A DNA stretch of 64,000 nucleotides, from contig CANRLX010000001.1 of assembly GCA_947631615.1 (NCBI GenBank), forward strand, positions 101,501 through 165,500, written 5' to 3'. Positions 35,048-44,206 of this stretch are shown in pieces (the stretch's first letter is position 1; every line of letters starts with the position of its first letter). This DNA comes from an uncultured Acetatifactor sp. GTDB lineage: Bacteria > Bacillota > Clostridia > Lachnospirales > Lachnospiraceae. The translations under genes were made by a program, and so were the position numbers. The notes under the pieces were generated by a model. The model was not told where the DNA came from. It saw nothing but the letters and a program-made list of their open reading frames with translations, and made no database searches.

Positions 35048-37172
35048 TTTCTGCTCCCTCAATCACTGGGATTGTATAAGTATTTGAAACAATGGGACTG
35101 GAAACATATGGTGGAGTCCCCTTTTTTTGTAACTGAATAATAAGGCTGCCCTTGTGCGAATAGTATTTTTCCGGAATCAAAATGCTTCCCAAACCTTCTT
35201 TTCCAATATACATGTCATCATAATATTCCCCATTAAGTAGCACCTCATATACCTTGTCGCTGCAGTTTACCTGTATGGACATAGCAGACATGCCGTCAGG
35301 CTGAAGATTAAAGCCCTCTCCGACAGTGATCCGATCTGGATAGGTCTGCAGGATCCCTACCTGTTTTAATGAGATCGGATAATGATATATGCCATATGTC
35401 TTTTCATGGAAGTCATAGGTATAGGGGGTTTTTTCTTCAAAATCCTCCGATACCTCGCAATAAACTAAACCTTGAAGGTTAGGCGAGGACAGCATATTGT
35501 CGGAAATCTGATCCGGATTAAGAATAGAAATTATGTCGTAGTCTTCATAGTATTTATTATTTATTATAGAAAAGCCAAGCTTTTGATACTCGCGCAGCTC
35601 GTGGGATCCGCTAGCTGCGTAAAGCAGATGACTGTCAGGGGTACTCCAAAATTCAATGTCCTGCGAAAAATCTACTGCAAAAGTGTCATTGATGACAAAA
35701 TCATATTTTTCATCCATATGCTCGTTTATAAAAGTGCTGAAGACTGCGCCAAAGCCTCCGCGTGAGCCGGTGTCACTGGTGAAGAGCTGGGTGACACTTA
35801 AAATGCTTCCTGTGAAAAGAGTCCCCAGTAAAAGAAGATTTGTTACCGGAAAGTATTTTTCCGGTCGTTTCAAAAGGACATACAATTTTGCCAGGGCGGC
35901 TAAAAAGACGACCCAAAACAAATAATGTAAGTAGTAAGTATCCTGCGTATTATAATTATTTAAAAAATCCTCCCCTAGGTTTAAAAACTGATTTTTAACT
36001 AAAATAAGAAGGGCAACTGTTATAAGTCCCAATTCTATTATCTGATAGATTTTTAATTTTTGGATATCGCCGATAAAGTCTATTTTATGCTCCCATAGTC
36101 TAAATAGGATTATCCAAAGCGCAGATATATACAGAACATATCTTCCTAAGATGTAAGATATTTGTGGGTAATTGTATTCACTTCTCCAAGAATGTCTGCT
36201 GGCGGCAACAAGCAACATAATAGTAATTCCAACAAAAAGAACAGTAATTTTGGTATATTTTCGATTTGCTTTTCCGGAAAGACTATTGTGTATTCCGGTC
36301 ATACAAGCGGTAAAGGTATATAACACTTGAAGAGTGGCATACAAAATATAAATAGCAATCATGATAAATAGGGAAGACAGGGTCGCGTAATCCTTAATTT
36401 TTTCCATGCCAAGGCCATTGCTGATCTGTAGTCCGATTGCATAACCAAAGGGTTCGCCTATAGACATTCTCGAACCGATCCATATGCCATAGAGAAGTAC
36501 ATATCCGCACAAAACCATCACACCGGTTAAAAGCTTTTCCTTGTTTATACAGATGCGAAGGCGATTCTTGTCATTGATCTCCAGCACCCAAAACAGGGCG
36601 AATACAGGAAGAAGAACGATCGCAATGTGTCTGGTTAATTCTAATGATGCCAGAAGTAAGCCGAGAAAGAAGGAGTATTTTAGGGAAGTATGCTCGGTAA
36701 ATAAGGTCCTGACAAAGAAATACAGAGTCCAGAACAAAAGCGGGAAAAACAAGTTTTCACTCATAATTTGAGGACAAACCAAGTACTGCCAGGGAAGCAA
36801 TGTAATTATAAGGACAGTCCCAAAAACTTTCTTTGTATCCATAAAAAGCCGGCAGAGGTTCCAGATGGCAATATAAGCCAATGCTCCGAGAATAACATTG
36901 ATCATTTTCATTGCGACATAAAAATGATCAAAGAAAAACGCAACGGAAATAACCAGCGGATATCCCAAAGGATAGCTGCTGGAGAAATATTTGTGCTGAT
37001 AAAACAGTTCCATGGCACGTTTTTTATACAACAATTCGTCACCATATACGACTGGACCCGGTACGCTTAATACGAGGAGAGTCTTAATGATGAAGGTGAT
37101 TCCAAGCAGTATATAGAAACATATTACCCATTTATCAAGCTTTTTCTTTTTTGTGTCAGTGAATAGGTGCAT
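35034..37172 (-). CDS. Large GT-C-like membrane glycosyltransferase
   Basis: The 712 residues include about twelve hydrophobic segments in the first 480, then an extracellular domain of about 230 residues ending with beta strands. The first loop has PVVYGDELLYKKRAMEL, with acidic residues after helix 1 as in PMT/ArnT-type (GT39-like) enzymes. It most likely transfers a polyprenyl-phosphate sugar outside the membrane. The start is the ATG at 37172, 10 bases after AAGGAG. The stop overlaps the GtrA gene by 14 bases, so the pair is translated together. Confidence 0.8.
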   Translation of the reverse strand: MHLFTDTKKKKLDKWVICFYILLGITFIIKTLLVLSVPGPVVYGDELLYKKRAMELFYQHKYFSSSYPLGYPLVISVAFFFDHFYVAMKMINVILGALAYIAIWNLCRLFMDTKKVFGTVLIITLLPWQYLVCPQIMSENLFFPLLFWTLYFFVRTLFTEHTSLKYSFFLGLLLASLELTRHIAIVLLPVFALFWVLEINDKNRLRICINKEKLLTGVMVLCGYVLLYGIWIGSRMSIGEPFGYAIGLQISNGLGMEKIKDYATLSSLFIMIAIYILYATLQVLYTFTACMTGIHNSLSGKANRKYTKITVLFVGITIMLLVAASRHSWRSEYNYPQISYILGRYVLYISALWIILFRLWEHKIDFIGDIQKLKIYQIIELGLITVALLILVKNQFLNLGEDFLNNYNTQDTYYLHYLFWVVFLAALAKLYVLLKRPEKYFPVTNLLLLGTLFTGSILSVTQLFTSDTGSRGGFGAVFSTFINEHMDEKYDFVINDTFAVDFSQDIEFWSTPDSHLLYAASGSHELREYQKLGFSIINNKYYEDYDIISILNPDQISDNMLSSPNLQGLVYCEVSEDFEEKTPYTYDFHEKTYGIYHYPISLKQVGILQTYPDRITVGEGFNLQPDGMSAMSIQVNCSDKVYEVLLNGEYYDDMYIGKEGLGSILIPEKYYSHKGSLIIQLQKKGTPPYVSSPIVSNTYTIPVIEGAENAAH

Positions 37173-37176
37173 TGAG

Positions 37177-37911
37177 TCATTTCTCCTTTATAAATTGCTG
37201 TAACTCCTCTGGTGTTCCCAATACGTGTACTTTTTCTGCATCTACGATTGAAATATATATTTTTCCGCCCTTTTTCAACAAATAATCATAGAGCGGCGCC
37301 ACATATTTTTCGGAAATCCGCTCTTGGTTTTCCTGATAAAATTCATGGTATAGTTGAGCGTATAAGGTGCAGCTTGCGAAATAATAAGCGCCCAATGTAC
37401 AATTATTCGATATTCTTTGTTTTTCGCGAATCTCTACGACTTCGTTGGAAGCGTTTAGGCGGACAAAGCTCCAATGGTCTCCCGGTGCATGAAAACAGGG
37501 AATAAATCCGTCTCCTTTCAATTCTTCGCCCCGCATCTCGTATGGTTCCACATAAGTATCAATATTGTAAATTAACAATCCGGCATCAGGTGTCCAATAT
37601 TTTTCAGCCAGCATGGCTGTGGTAGCCTGCCCGTCTGTCAAATAGTCAATGAGAATCACCTGATGATTGTTAATATCAAGCTTTTGACATTGCTCTTCGA
37701 TGAAAGAAGACACATCGTAGGAGTCATCTTTCATTGCAATAAAAATATAGGAAACAGCGTATTTGCGAAAGCCTTCCAGACTGAGCATGGACCATTCAAA
37801 CAGTGTTTTTCCGCGTGCCTCGATCATATATTTGGGGCATTGATAACCTTGGCGGCGGAAGCGGGAACCTAATCCGCCCATAGTTATAACAATATTGAGT
37901 TGATTTTTCAT
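37177..37911 (-). CDS. Sugar-phosphate nucleotidyltransferase-like protein
   Basis: The 244-residue protein starts with NIVITMGGLGSRFRRQGYQ and then CPKYMI with Lys27. This is the signature of NTP-transferase enzymes that activate a sugar phosphate or choline phosphate with a nucleotide. The GLIYNIDTYVEP segment gives the metal-binding Asp. It lacks the hexapeptide C-terminal domain of GlmU/GlgC. AAGGAG lies 6 bases before the ATG. It forms a compact set with the HAD phosphatase and APH-like kinase genes just upstream. The substrate is unknown. Confidence 0.82.
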   Translation of the reverse strand: MKNQLNIVITMGGLGSRFRRQGYQCPKYMIEARGKTLFEWSMLSLEGFRKYAVSYIFIAMKDDSYDVSSFIEEQCQKLDINNHQVILIDYLTDGQATTAMLAEKYWTPDAGLLIYNIDTYVEPYEMRGEELKGDGFIPCFHAPGDHWSFVRLNASNEVVEIREKQRISNNCTLGAYYFASCTLYAQLYHEFYQENQERISEKYVAPLYDYLLKKGGKIYISIVDAEKVHVLGTPEELQQFIKEK

Positions 37912-37921
37912 GATTTTCTCC

Positions 37922-38314
37922 TTATTTTAATCTGTTTTGATCACAGAGCCGTTCCAATTCTTCCGGTGTATTGTTTAAGAACTCAGTAGGACGTATTGTT
38001 CGATCGTCCACATAGTATCCTTTATGTCCGGGCCAGGGTTTCCCATAGATGATTTCATCATAAGGTATGTTCCATTTTTCCAGCCAGTCCAATAGTACCT
38101 TGGCGGTGATTTTATTGATTACGCCTATATTTCCGTGAAAAGAGTTCATATTTCTGGAAGTAAAAAGAATAATTTTGGCACCGCCGTTTTTGTATTCCCA
38201 CATTTTTTGGACAATGTCTTCATAGGGAATTAAATCTTCATAGTTTTCTTCTTTTTTCTTAATAGGACAGATTGTCCCGTCAATGTCAAATACAAATGTC
38301 ATATCATCGTACAT
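37922..38314 (-). CDS. HAD-superfamily phosphatase (capsule-type)
   Basis: The 130-residue protein has the HAD nucleophile motif FDIDGTIC (Asp10 and Asp12), motif II IILFTSRNM and motif IV YYVDDRTIRP. Its length matches small capless phosphatases that often occur in polysaccharide loci and dephosphorylate a sugar phosphate. The ATG at 38314 follows GGAGGG by 8 bases; a TTG at 38320 is also possible. It overlaps the kinase-like gene upstream by 11 bases. Confidence 0.88.
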   Translation of the reverse strand: MYDDMTFVFDIDGTICPIKKKEENYEDLIPYEDIVQKMWEYKNGGAKIILFTSRNMNSFHGNIGVINKITAKVLLDWLEKWNIPYDEIIYGKPWPGHKGYYVDDRTIRPTEFLNNTPEELERLCDQNRLK

Positions 38315-39767
38315 TACCAAGTCCCTCCAATATTGAAATTGCGTTTAAAATAAAACCTAAGACCTTTTGTGGGTTATCAATGTGTAGCGGCAGCATTGAC
38401 AGAAAAAGAGACGCTTCTAAAATACGGACTATCCGGTAAGAAAAACCATTATTTTCCAAATGTCTTTTAAAAATTTCAACGTATTCCTTGTTGTCAAAAT
38501 CCATGTTCAGCTCTAGCTGCAGTTTTTCATTTATCCGTATATCATAAAGTCCGTTGTTAAAAAAGTCATATTTCCCGCAAATGGAATGGGAAAGTTTTGC
38601 CAGGTCATAATAGGGGTTTGTCCAAATATCTTTTTCTGTCAAGGCTCCTTTGGTGTCGATCAGCTTTAAAGTAAAAGTATCTCTGTTGTATAACATATTA
38701 GAAAAACAAAGGTCACCATGTCCAATAACCGCTATGGAGTCATTGGCCATTTCCTCTTCAATTTCCGCATAAAACTTTTCATAAATAGAGATAATTTCAT
38801 CGATACTGCGATATGAGGTGGCATTTGCAATATACTGAGCTATTATTCTATATGGCGGCTGCAGTTTAAAATTTTTAATTCGTTCCCGAACCTTATCAAT
38901 ATAGAGAAGTCGGGCTTCTTCTAAATAAAGTGTATGGTCAATGGTTTTCCTGGTACGGCTGTTAATAAAATAAAAGACCTTTGCCATTAGTTTTTCAAAT
39001 TCGTCGGTTGAAATCGCTTCATGCACCCAACGAATAGCTACATCTGTCATATGAAGGCGTTCCATGGAGTAGCTTGCAGTGTCAGCGTTCTCTGTATAAT
39101 GGTAAGGAAGAACAAACCACTGTTTCATATCGTCCGGAATAAGATGGTAAAAGGTATATTCTGCCTTAATCTTTTGTTTGTTGTTGGAGGTTTTTACAAC
39201 GGTATAGTCGTCCCCCTGTAAGGAATTAAAATATCTGGCATCAAAACCGCTGGTCATAAACTGAAGAAAGTTGTCGAGGTCATTTACATAGAAAAAAACG
39301 TTTGTATCCAGCTTGGGAAGGTCGAAATCTTTGACGACATCTTTTAGTTGTTTGCAGCCGATTCCGTGTTTTAAAAATTCCATGTAGTCTTCTTTGTTGA
39401 CAAATGCGATTGCTGCAATACGGTTGTTGTCAGTCAAGGCGATATTGCTGTCAGCAAACTGCATTTTTTGCAATAACAGTATAAAACCGGCTTCATCTCG
39501 TATTAAGAAATCGGCAAACATGTGAATAATAGTACTTCGGGAGCTTAATTTGTCTACGGAATTTATCAGCTTGTCCAAGTTGTATATCTGGTCTATTTCA
39601 AAGGTATTCCAAACCTGTTCAGAAGAGTTGATCGTGTGAAATATCCGTTCTGAAAAGGTTTTTCGTTTGTAAACGACCTGCCCAAAAGATTTTTCGCCGA
39701 TAACGTTTGCCACATCGTAAGTTGGGATACTGCTGTTGTCATACACAAATACTATTCTATTTTTCAT
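38304..39767 (-). CDS. APH-fold (aminoglycoside phosphotransferase-like) kinase with unknown N-terminal domain
   Basis: The 487 residues end with a kinase of the APH/choline-kinase fold. The catalytic loop is IGHGDLCFSNMLY (His350, Asp352, Asn357) and the metal-binding LIDTKG has Asp371. An N-lobe with Lys-rich strands lies near 185-215. The first 160 residues are a separate alpha/beta unit that I do not recognise (RIVFVYDNSSIPTYDVANVI). AGGAGG is 7 bases before the ATG at 39767; the frame goes on to 39791. Kinase, HAD phosphatase and nucleotidyltransferase lie in tandem and may build one activated precursor. Confidence 0.82.
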   Translation of the reverse strand: MKNRIVFVYDNSSIPTYDVANVIGEKSFGQVVYKRKTFSERIFHTINSSEQVWNTFEIDQIYNLDKLINSVDKLSSRSTIIHMFADFLIRDEAGFILLLQKMQFADSNIALTDNNRIAAIAFVNKEDYMEFLKHGIGCKQLKDVVKDFDLPKLDTNVFFYVNDLDNFLQFMTSGFDARYFNSLQGDDYTVVKTSNNKQKIKAEYTFYHLIPDDMKQWFVLPYHYTENADTASYSMERLHMTDVAIRWVHEAISTDEFEKLMAKVFYFINSRTRKTIDHTLYLEEARLLYIDKVRERIKNFKLQPPYRIIAQYIANATSYRSIDEIISIYEKFYAEIEEEMANDSIAVIGHGDLCFSNMLYNRDTFTLKLIDTKGALTEKDIWTNPYYDLAKLSHSICGKYDFFNNGLYDIRINEKLQLELNMDFDNKEYVEIFKRHLENNGFSYRIVRILEASLFLSMLPLHIDNPQKVLGFILNAISILEGLGNVR

Positions 39768-40626
39768 AGGTTTTCCTCCTTGTGGCAGCATAGACGCAGA
39801 GCATAATCACAGCGAGAGTCAACGCACCGTATCCCGTGTAGGTCACTTTTAATTGATTTGCATCGTTGGTTAAAATAGAGTTAAGGTAATTGCTAAATTC
39901 CAACATCCCAAAAGCTTTTCCGGAGATGGTTAGAATGACTTTAAACAGGCCGTATTCTAAAAGCCATGTAAAGCAGGACACAACCAATAATGTAAGGATT
40001 CGTCCTTTTAACATTTTTTGAAGCATTTCATACCATCCAAGTATATTTTCGTTAAGCTCAAGCACATGAACGGCCAAGGTAGAATTTACGTTATAAATCA
40101 TATTGTGTTTAATATAGGCGCAGAGCGTCGGCAGGAAAATATATATAATAAAAAGCGCGAACACCATTCCTAGAAGCAATAAAGACAGGTTAGAGCACTT
40201 ATGTGTTAGTAAAAATTCTACGGGAACTGTAATCAGCAATAGTGCGCACGTGTCAAAATAGCGATCGATCAAGACACATAAAAGACCTTCTCTGTAGTTG
40301 TTTAATTCCTGACCATAGCAATAAAAACGAAACACCTCTCCCAGCTTAAAGGGAATAGTAATATTTACAAAGGTGGTCTTAACATATAGGCGAGTTAATC
40401 TCTGTAGTCGGACACCCTTTCCAAGTAGTATCAGACTGACCCGAAATGCCTTCGTCAAGTGTATCAGCAAAAATCCTAAAAGAAAGACAAAGAACGCTGA
40501 CGGTATATTTAACTCGTGAATAAACGCATGACATTCGTTTTGGTAGCGGAGTAGTACAACGCTGGCACATACAAACGCTATTAGTAAAACTAATATATTT
40601 ATGATGCGATAACTACTTTTTGTCAT
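39757..40626 (-). CDS. UPF0104-family membrane protein (second copy)
   Basis: The 289-residue protein has about seven transmembrane helices and the early family pattern YVKTTFVNITIPFKLGEVFRF (shown here in part; about residues 80-100). The late PGxxGxxE block is poorly kept: the end has LKVTYTGYGALTLAV instead. It is likely a lipid or lipid-linked sugar carrier with altered specificity. The frame extends to 40728 inside the next gene, but the ATG at 40626 starts the first helix. It overlaps the kinase gene by 11 bases. Confidence 0.78.
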   Translation of the reverse strand: MTKSSYRIINILVLLIAFVCASVVLLRYQNECHAFIHELNIPSAFFVFLLGFLLIHLTKAFRVSLILLGKGVRLQRLTRLYVKTTFVNITIPFKLGEVFRFYCYGQELNNYREGLLCVLIDRYFDTCALLLITVPVEFLLTHKCSNLSLLLLGMVFALFIIYIFLPTLCAYIKHNMIYNVNSTLAVHVLELNENILGWYEMLQKMLKGRILTLLVVSCFTWLLEYGLFKVILTISGKAFGMLEFSNYLNSILTNDANQLKVTYTGYGALTLAVIMLCVYAATRRKTYEK

Positions 40627-40631
40627 TTCTT

Positions 40632-41420
40632 TTATCTCTCGCTTATTTCTTCTGCCCAATATTGTTCGCGAGGAATTTCGCGAAGCTCTGCATGAATTAG
40701 TTTTTGCCTGTTTAAGAAAAATTTCCATAATATTTCCAAAACTTTTAATGCCTGGTTTACCATTTTAACGTTAGATATCTGATCATCTTCTCGCCAGCTG
40801 ATGGGAATGAATCTACAGTTATGGTGATAGAAGCAGGCTGCCAAAATCATACAGTAATTAAACATCAGATTATCAGGAAACTGAAGATAGAAAGGCTCCT
40901 TCAGCATAGCTGTCGAATATAGGTTTAAGCCGGCTCCAAGGTCATAAATTTTTTGATGTGTCACAACGGAAAAGAGAAAATTATATACTCGGTTTCCAAA
41001 GGTGCGAAAAGAAGAATAGCCCTTGAGCGTTGATTCTTTCATAAAACGGGCACCCAGACAGCAATCATATTGCCGATATGTCCCGTCTTGTAAAATCGGA
41101 AGAAAATCAAGGATGTTTCCCTGATCATCTCCATGGAGAATAATTATATGAGAAAAACCATTCTTCAAGGCATATTGGAAGGCAACTTTATGAGAACCGC
41201 CCAATCCATAATTTTCCTGATTGCGGAGCAAATGCAAGGGAAGATCGGTGTGTTCTTTTTTGTACGCAAGAACTTTTTGTTCGGTATCGTCCGTACTGAT
41301 GTTATTTACAACGATGATCTCTGAGATGAATTTTAAAATATCAGGAGTGAGCTGATCTAAAACTCTGGTAATTTGTTTTTGGCAATTATATGCAGGTATA
41401 AAAAGTAAGATTTTATCCAT
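40632..41420 (-). CDS. Family 2 glycosyltransferase
   Basis: The 262 residues begin ILLFIPAYNCQKQI and contain IIVVNNISTDDTEQK, ENYGLGGSHKVAF and the LHGDDQGN metal motif. The group resembles polyprenyl-phosphate-mannose synthases but has no C-terminal membrane helices. The start ATG at 41420 follows GGAGGAG by 6 bases. It lies 5 bases from the next gene start downstream. It likely works with the membrane proteins on either side. Confidence 0.88.
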   Translation of the reverse strand: MDKILLFIPAYNCQKQITRVLDQLTPDILKFISEIIVVNNISTDDTEQKVLAYKKEHTDLPLHLLRNQENYGLGGSHKVAFQYALKNGFSHIIILHGDDQGNILDFLPILQDGTYRQYDCCLGARFMKESTLKGYSSFRTFGNRVYNFLFSVVTHQKIYDLGAGLNLYSTAMLKEPFYLQFPDNLMFNYCMILAACFYHHNCRFIPISWREDDQISNVKMVNQALKVLEILWKFFLNRQKLIHAELREIPREQYWAEEISER

Positions 41421-41439
41421 TATTTCTCCTCCCATATGC

Positions 41440-43107
41440 TCAATTATGCAAAACAATTATTTGGGGCTCTAATATATTGCCATAATCAGAGAAGGGGATA
41501 ACCCTTTCAATCTCTAAATTGGTCGATTGTAAAATTTCTTTTAAGAGAGTGGGACTTGTTATATTATCAGATACAAGATAATAGGTTGAAGCTTTTTCAT
41601 TATTTAGAACGCGCACGATAATATTTTCGCTTGTTGTGTCGTTCCAAATAGTTTTCTGTCCCTCTGTAATAATGGCGGTTCCCATCCAATATCCCCACTG
41701 CGGACAGATGATCACGTCCTGATCAGTTGTAATATTATCCAGATATTCACCAATTTCGTTGACTGCACCGGAATAGTATTCTATTCCTCCATCGGTTAAG
41801 GCAATATGGTGATAGATAATACCTGTGCGGGTAATAAGCAATATGGTCAGCAACAATAGGACGCAGCAATGTAATCGCGAACTGTAAATAATGTGCGATA
41901 AGTTTGGGGGGGCAGAACTTATAAAGCGGAATAAAGTTATTGCGCTAATTAAATACATGACAGGTAGAAGCATAATGTAATGCTGATACATCAATGAATT
42001 ACCGACTATCATAGCCAATACAAAATGAACAAAAAAGATTACATCAAGTATTGCAAGCAGTATAATATCTTTTTCCGCAAAAAAAGTTTTTTTATCTTTG
42101 TGTAAAACACGAAACAGCAAATAAATGGATGCAGCAAACAACAATAAAAATATAATTACATACACAGTACCCACTAGGTTTCCAATGCTCTGGCCGGTTA
42201 TCTCAATGAGAATGGAATTGCCACCTGAAAGGCTTGCAAGAATCTCAAAAAAATGCAGGAACCTTGTGATAATGCTTACTTGACCTTCCGATATTCCGTA
42301 AGCACCGCTCATTGCCTTCATGGCATCCAGCCATCCTTGAAATCCAGTTTGAAGAAGTATACTGGCATGTGCATACAAAAAAGGAAGATACCCTGTTACA
42401 AACCCTACTATGGAGGCTAAAAGAGTAGTTAGCTTCTTTGGCTTGAAGATAAAATAGGAAAGACAAAGAACCAAAAATACTGCGCCGCAATAACCAGCAA
42501 AAATAAAATAGCTGGATGCACCTAGTCCCATCAATAAACAGGCTCCGAATATGTGAAGGTTATTTTGGCGTTTTTCAGCCAGTGCCTTTAACTGGTTCAC
42601 CATTATGAGTAATCCCGGGACAAAAAATAGATACGGAAAAAGCTGTAAATAAAATCTTGTCCTTGGTGCAAACACCATAGACGGATCTATGGCTAGGAGC
42701 AATATGCAGACACTGGAAAGAATCCCGCTGTGCGTGGTATGTTGCAAAAGAAAATGAAAAAGAAATAATATTGCAACACTGTATAAAAGGTGGAGAATCC
42801 TGACGCTTGCAATACTACTCCCCAAAAAACGAGAGAAAAGCAAATAGATATATGCCGGTAAATTAGTTCCATATAAGGAATTTAAAAGTGGAAATCGAAA
42901 GGCATCTCCCGTAAACATTGTGGATAACACATTATCGGGATAACACCATATGGGAACCTTATCCGGATGTAGGATATGGAGAGCATAATAATCCGGATTA
43001 CCGGCATCCATCTGTAGACCGGGCAGTTCCAAAAGAGGGAGACTCAAGATAACGAACAGTAGTAATATAAAGCGTATATCGAGTAGTTTTTGCAGAATCT
43101 TATTCAC
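41440..43107 (-). CDS. GT-C-like membrane glycosyltransferase (GTG start)
   Basis: The 555-residue protein has about eleven hydrophobic segments and an extracellular loop after helix 1 (LQMDAGNPDYYALHIL) with the acidic pair of GT39/PMT-like enzymes. The last 130 residues are soluble and probably outside. The start is GTG, 9 bases after GGAGG, and overlaps the acyltransferase stop by 8 bases. Like the other GT-C-like proteins in this locus it should use a polyprenyl-linked sugar. The acceptor is unknown. Confidence 0.8.
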   Translation of the reverse strand: MNKILQKLLDIRFILLLFVILSLPLLELPGLQMDAGNPDYYALHILHPDKVPIWCYPDNVLSTMFTGDAFRFPLLNSLYGTNLPAYIYLLFSRFLGSSIASVRILHLLYSVAILFLFHFLLQHTTHSGILSSVCILLLAIDPSMVFAPRTRFYLQLFPYLFFVPGLLIMVNQLKALAEKRQNNLHIFGACLLMGLGASSYFIFAGYCGAVFLVLCLSYFIFKPKKLTTLLASIVGFVTGYLPFLYAHASILLQTGFQGWLDAMKAMSGAYGISEGQVSIITRFLHFFEILASLSGGNSILIEITGQSIGNLVGTVYVIIFLLLFAASIYLLFRVLHKDKKTFFAEKDIILLAILDVIFFVHFVLAMIVGNSLMYQHYIMLLPVMYLISAITLFRFISSAPPNLSHIIYSSRLHCCVLLLLTILLITRTGIIYHHIALTDGGIEYYSGAVNEIGEYLDNITTDQDVIICPQWGYWMGTAIITEGQKTIWNDTTSENIIVRVLNNEKASTYYLVSDNITSPTLLKEILQSTNLEIERVIPFSDYGNILEPQIIVLHN

Positions 43108-44173
43108 AAGCGGAAACCTCCTTTTTTGTTGCGGTCATATTGCTCTTTTGCAATATTTTTTTTGTCAGTACACCAAGCTGTTTTTCTAAAGTACAGTTTA
43201 TAAGCAAAGCCCAGGCCGTACTGGTTATTATAGTAAATACAATGTTCTCCCATGTCGCAGCGGCAGGTATTAGTTCTCTGAAAAGCTGGGATATGGGCCA
43301 TGCAAAGAGAAAGATTCCATAGGAGCAATCTCGTATATGCAGCATTTGAATATATTTATTTGTTCCGATCCATATCGCAGTGACGCAGCCCCAGGTTGCC
43401 CAACAAGCGAGAGAATTTGACTTATCTTTGATTATCATACACAGAAGAAGCAAAAAAGCGGAATGATACCATTTAACCTGTAGCTGTGGGCAAAACAAAT
43501 AGAGCGCCCCCCCTAGACAAAATGTAATAACATACTGGGGAAATTCAACATTCCCTAGGAGCATATAATTGCTGCCGAGAAGAGGAAGAGTGTTAGGATT
43601 GGTTGCGGACCAAATAATTAAGGTCAAAAACAAAATGGCAGCTCCGGTCCTATTGGATAATAAATTCATGCTTTTAAAAATTCCCATACAAAGATAAATG
43701 CGAGCTTGAAAGGTAATGAACCACAGAACACCATTTACGCCGGCATCTAAATGACTCGTAAACACTCCTGGTAGAAAATGGGAATTTTCTATCATCACCA
43801 AGTTTTTTACAAAATATGTGCGTACCTCTGCACTTAAAAAATATTCTTTGAAAGAAAGGTCGGTTAAAAATGCGCCCATTATGATGACCATTACAACGGC
43901 AAGAAAAAGCAGGGGCCAAATTCGCATAAAGCGTTTGATGTAAAAGGAAAGAACACTGGTCTCATTCCACAAACTTCGTGTGATATAAAGACCGGAAAGA
44001 AAAATAAAAATGAAAACCGCTATTTGTCCAGCGTGAGTAGATCCGGAAAGCCTGGCAATAATGTCGACTTTGCCATTGGGCTGTATTACATATGCGTGTG
44101 CATAAATCACCATATAAGCGGCTAACATTCTCACCAAGCCAAAATTATTGTTTTCTTTTTGATAAAATTCCAT
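43100..44173 (-). CDS. Acyltransferase 3 (OafA-type O-acetyltransferase)
   Basis: The 357 residues have ten hydrophobic segments and the family marks NNFGLVRMLAAYMVIYAH near the N-terminus (conserved R and H), IFIFLSGLYITRSLW and FYIKRFMRIWPL. These proteins move an acyl group across the membrane to a sugar hydroxyl. AAGGAGAG lies just before the ATG at 44173. It has no SGNH domain, so the transfer may need a partner. It ends in an 8-base overlap with the GT-C-like gene. Confidence 0.92.
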   Translation of the reverse strand: MEFYQKENNNFGLVRMLAAYMVIYAHAYVIQPNGKVDIIARLSGSTHAGQIAVFIFIFLSGLYITRSLWNETSVLSFYIKRFMRIWPLLFLAVVMVIIMGAFLTDLSFKEYFLSAEVRTYFVKNLVMIENSHFLPGVFTSHLDAGVNGVLWFITFQARIYLCMGIFKSMNLLSNRTGAAILFLTLIIWSATNPNTLPLLGSNYMLLGNVEFPQYVITFCLGGALYLFCPQLQVKWYHSAFLLLLCMIIKDKSNSLACWATWGCVTAIWIGTNKYIQMLHIRDCSYGIFLFAWPISQLFRELIPAAATWENIVFTIITSTAWALLINCTLEKQLGVLTKKILQKSNMTATKKEVSACE

Positions 44174-44206
44174 GTTCTCTCCTTTTGAGCCGATATCCCG
44201 TTCTGG

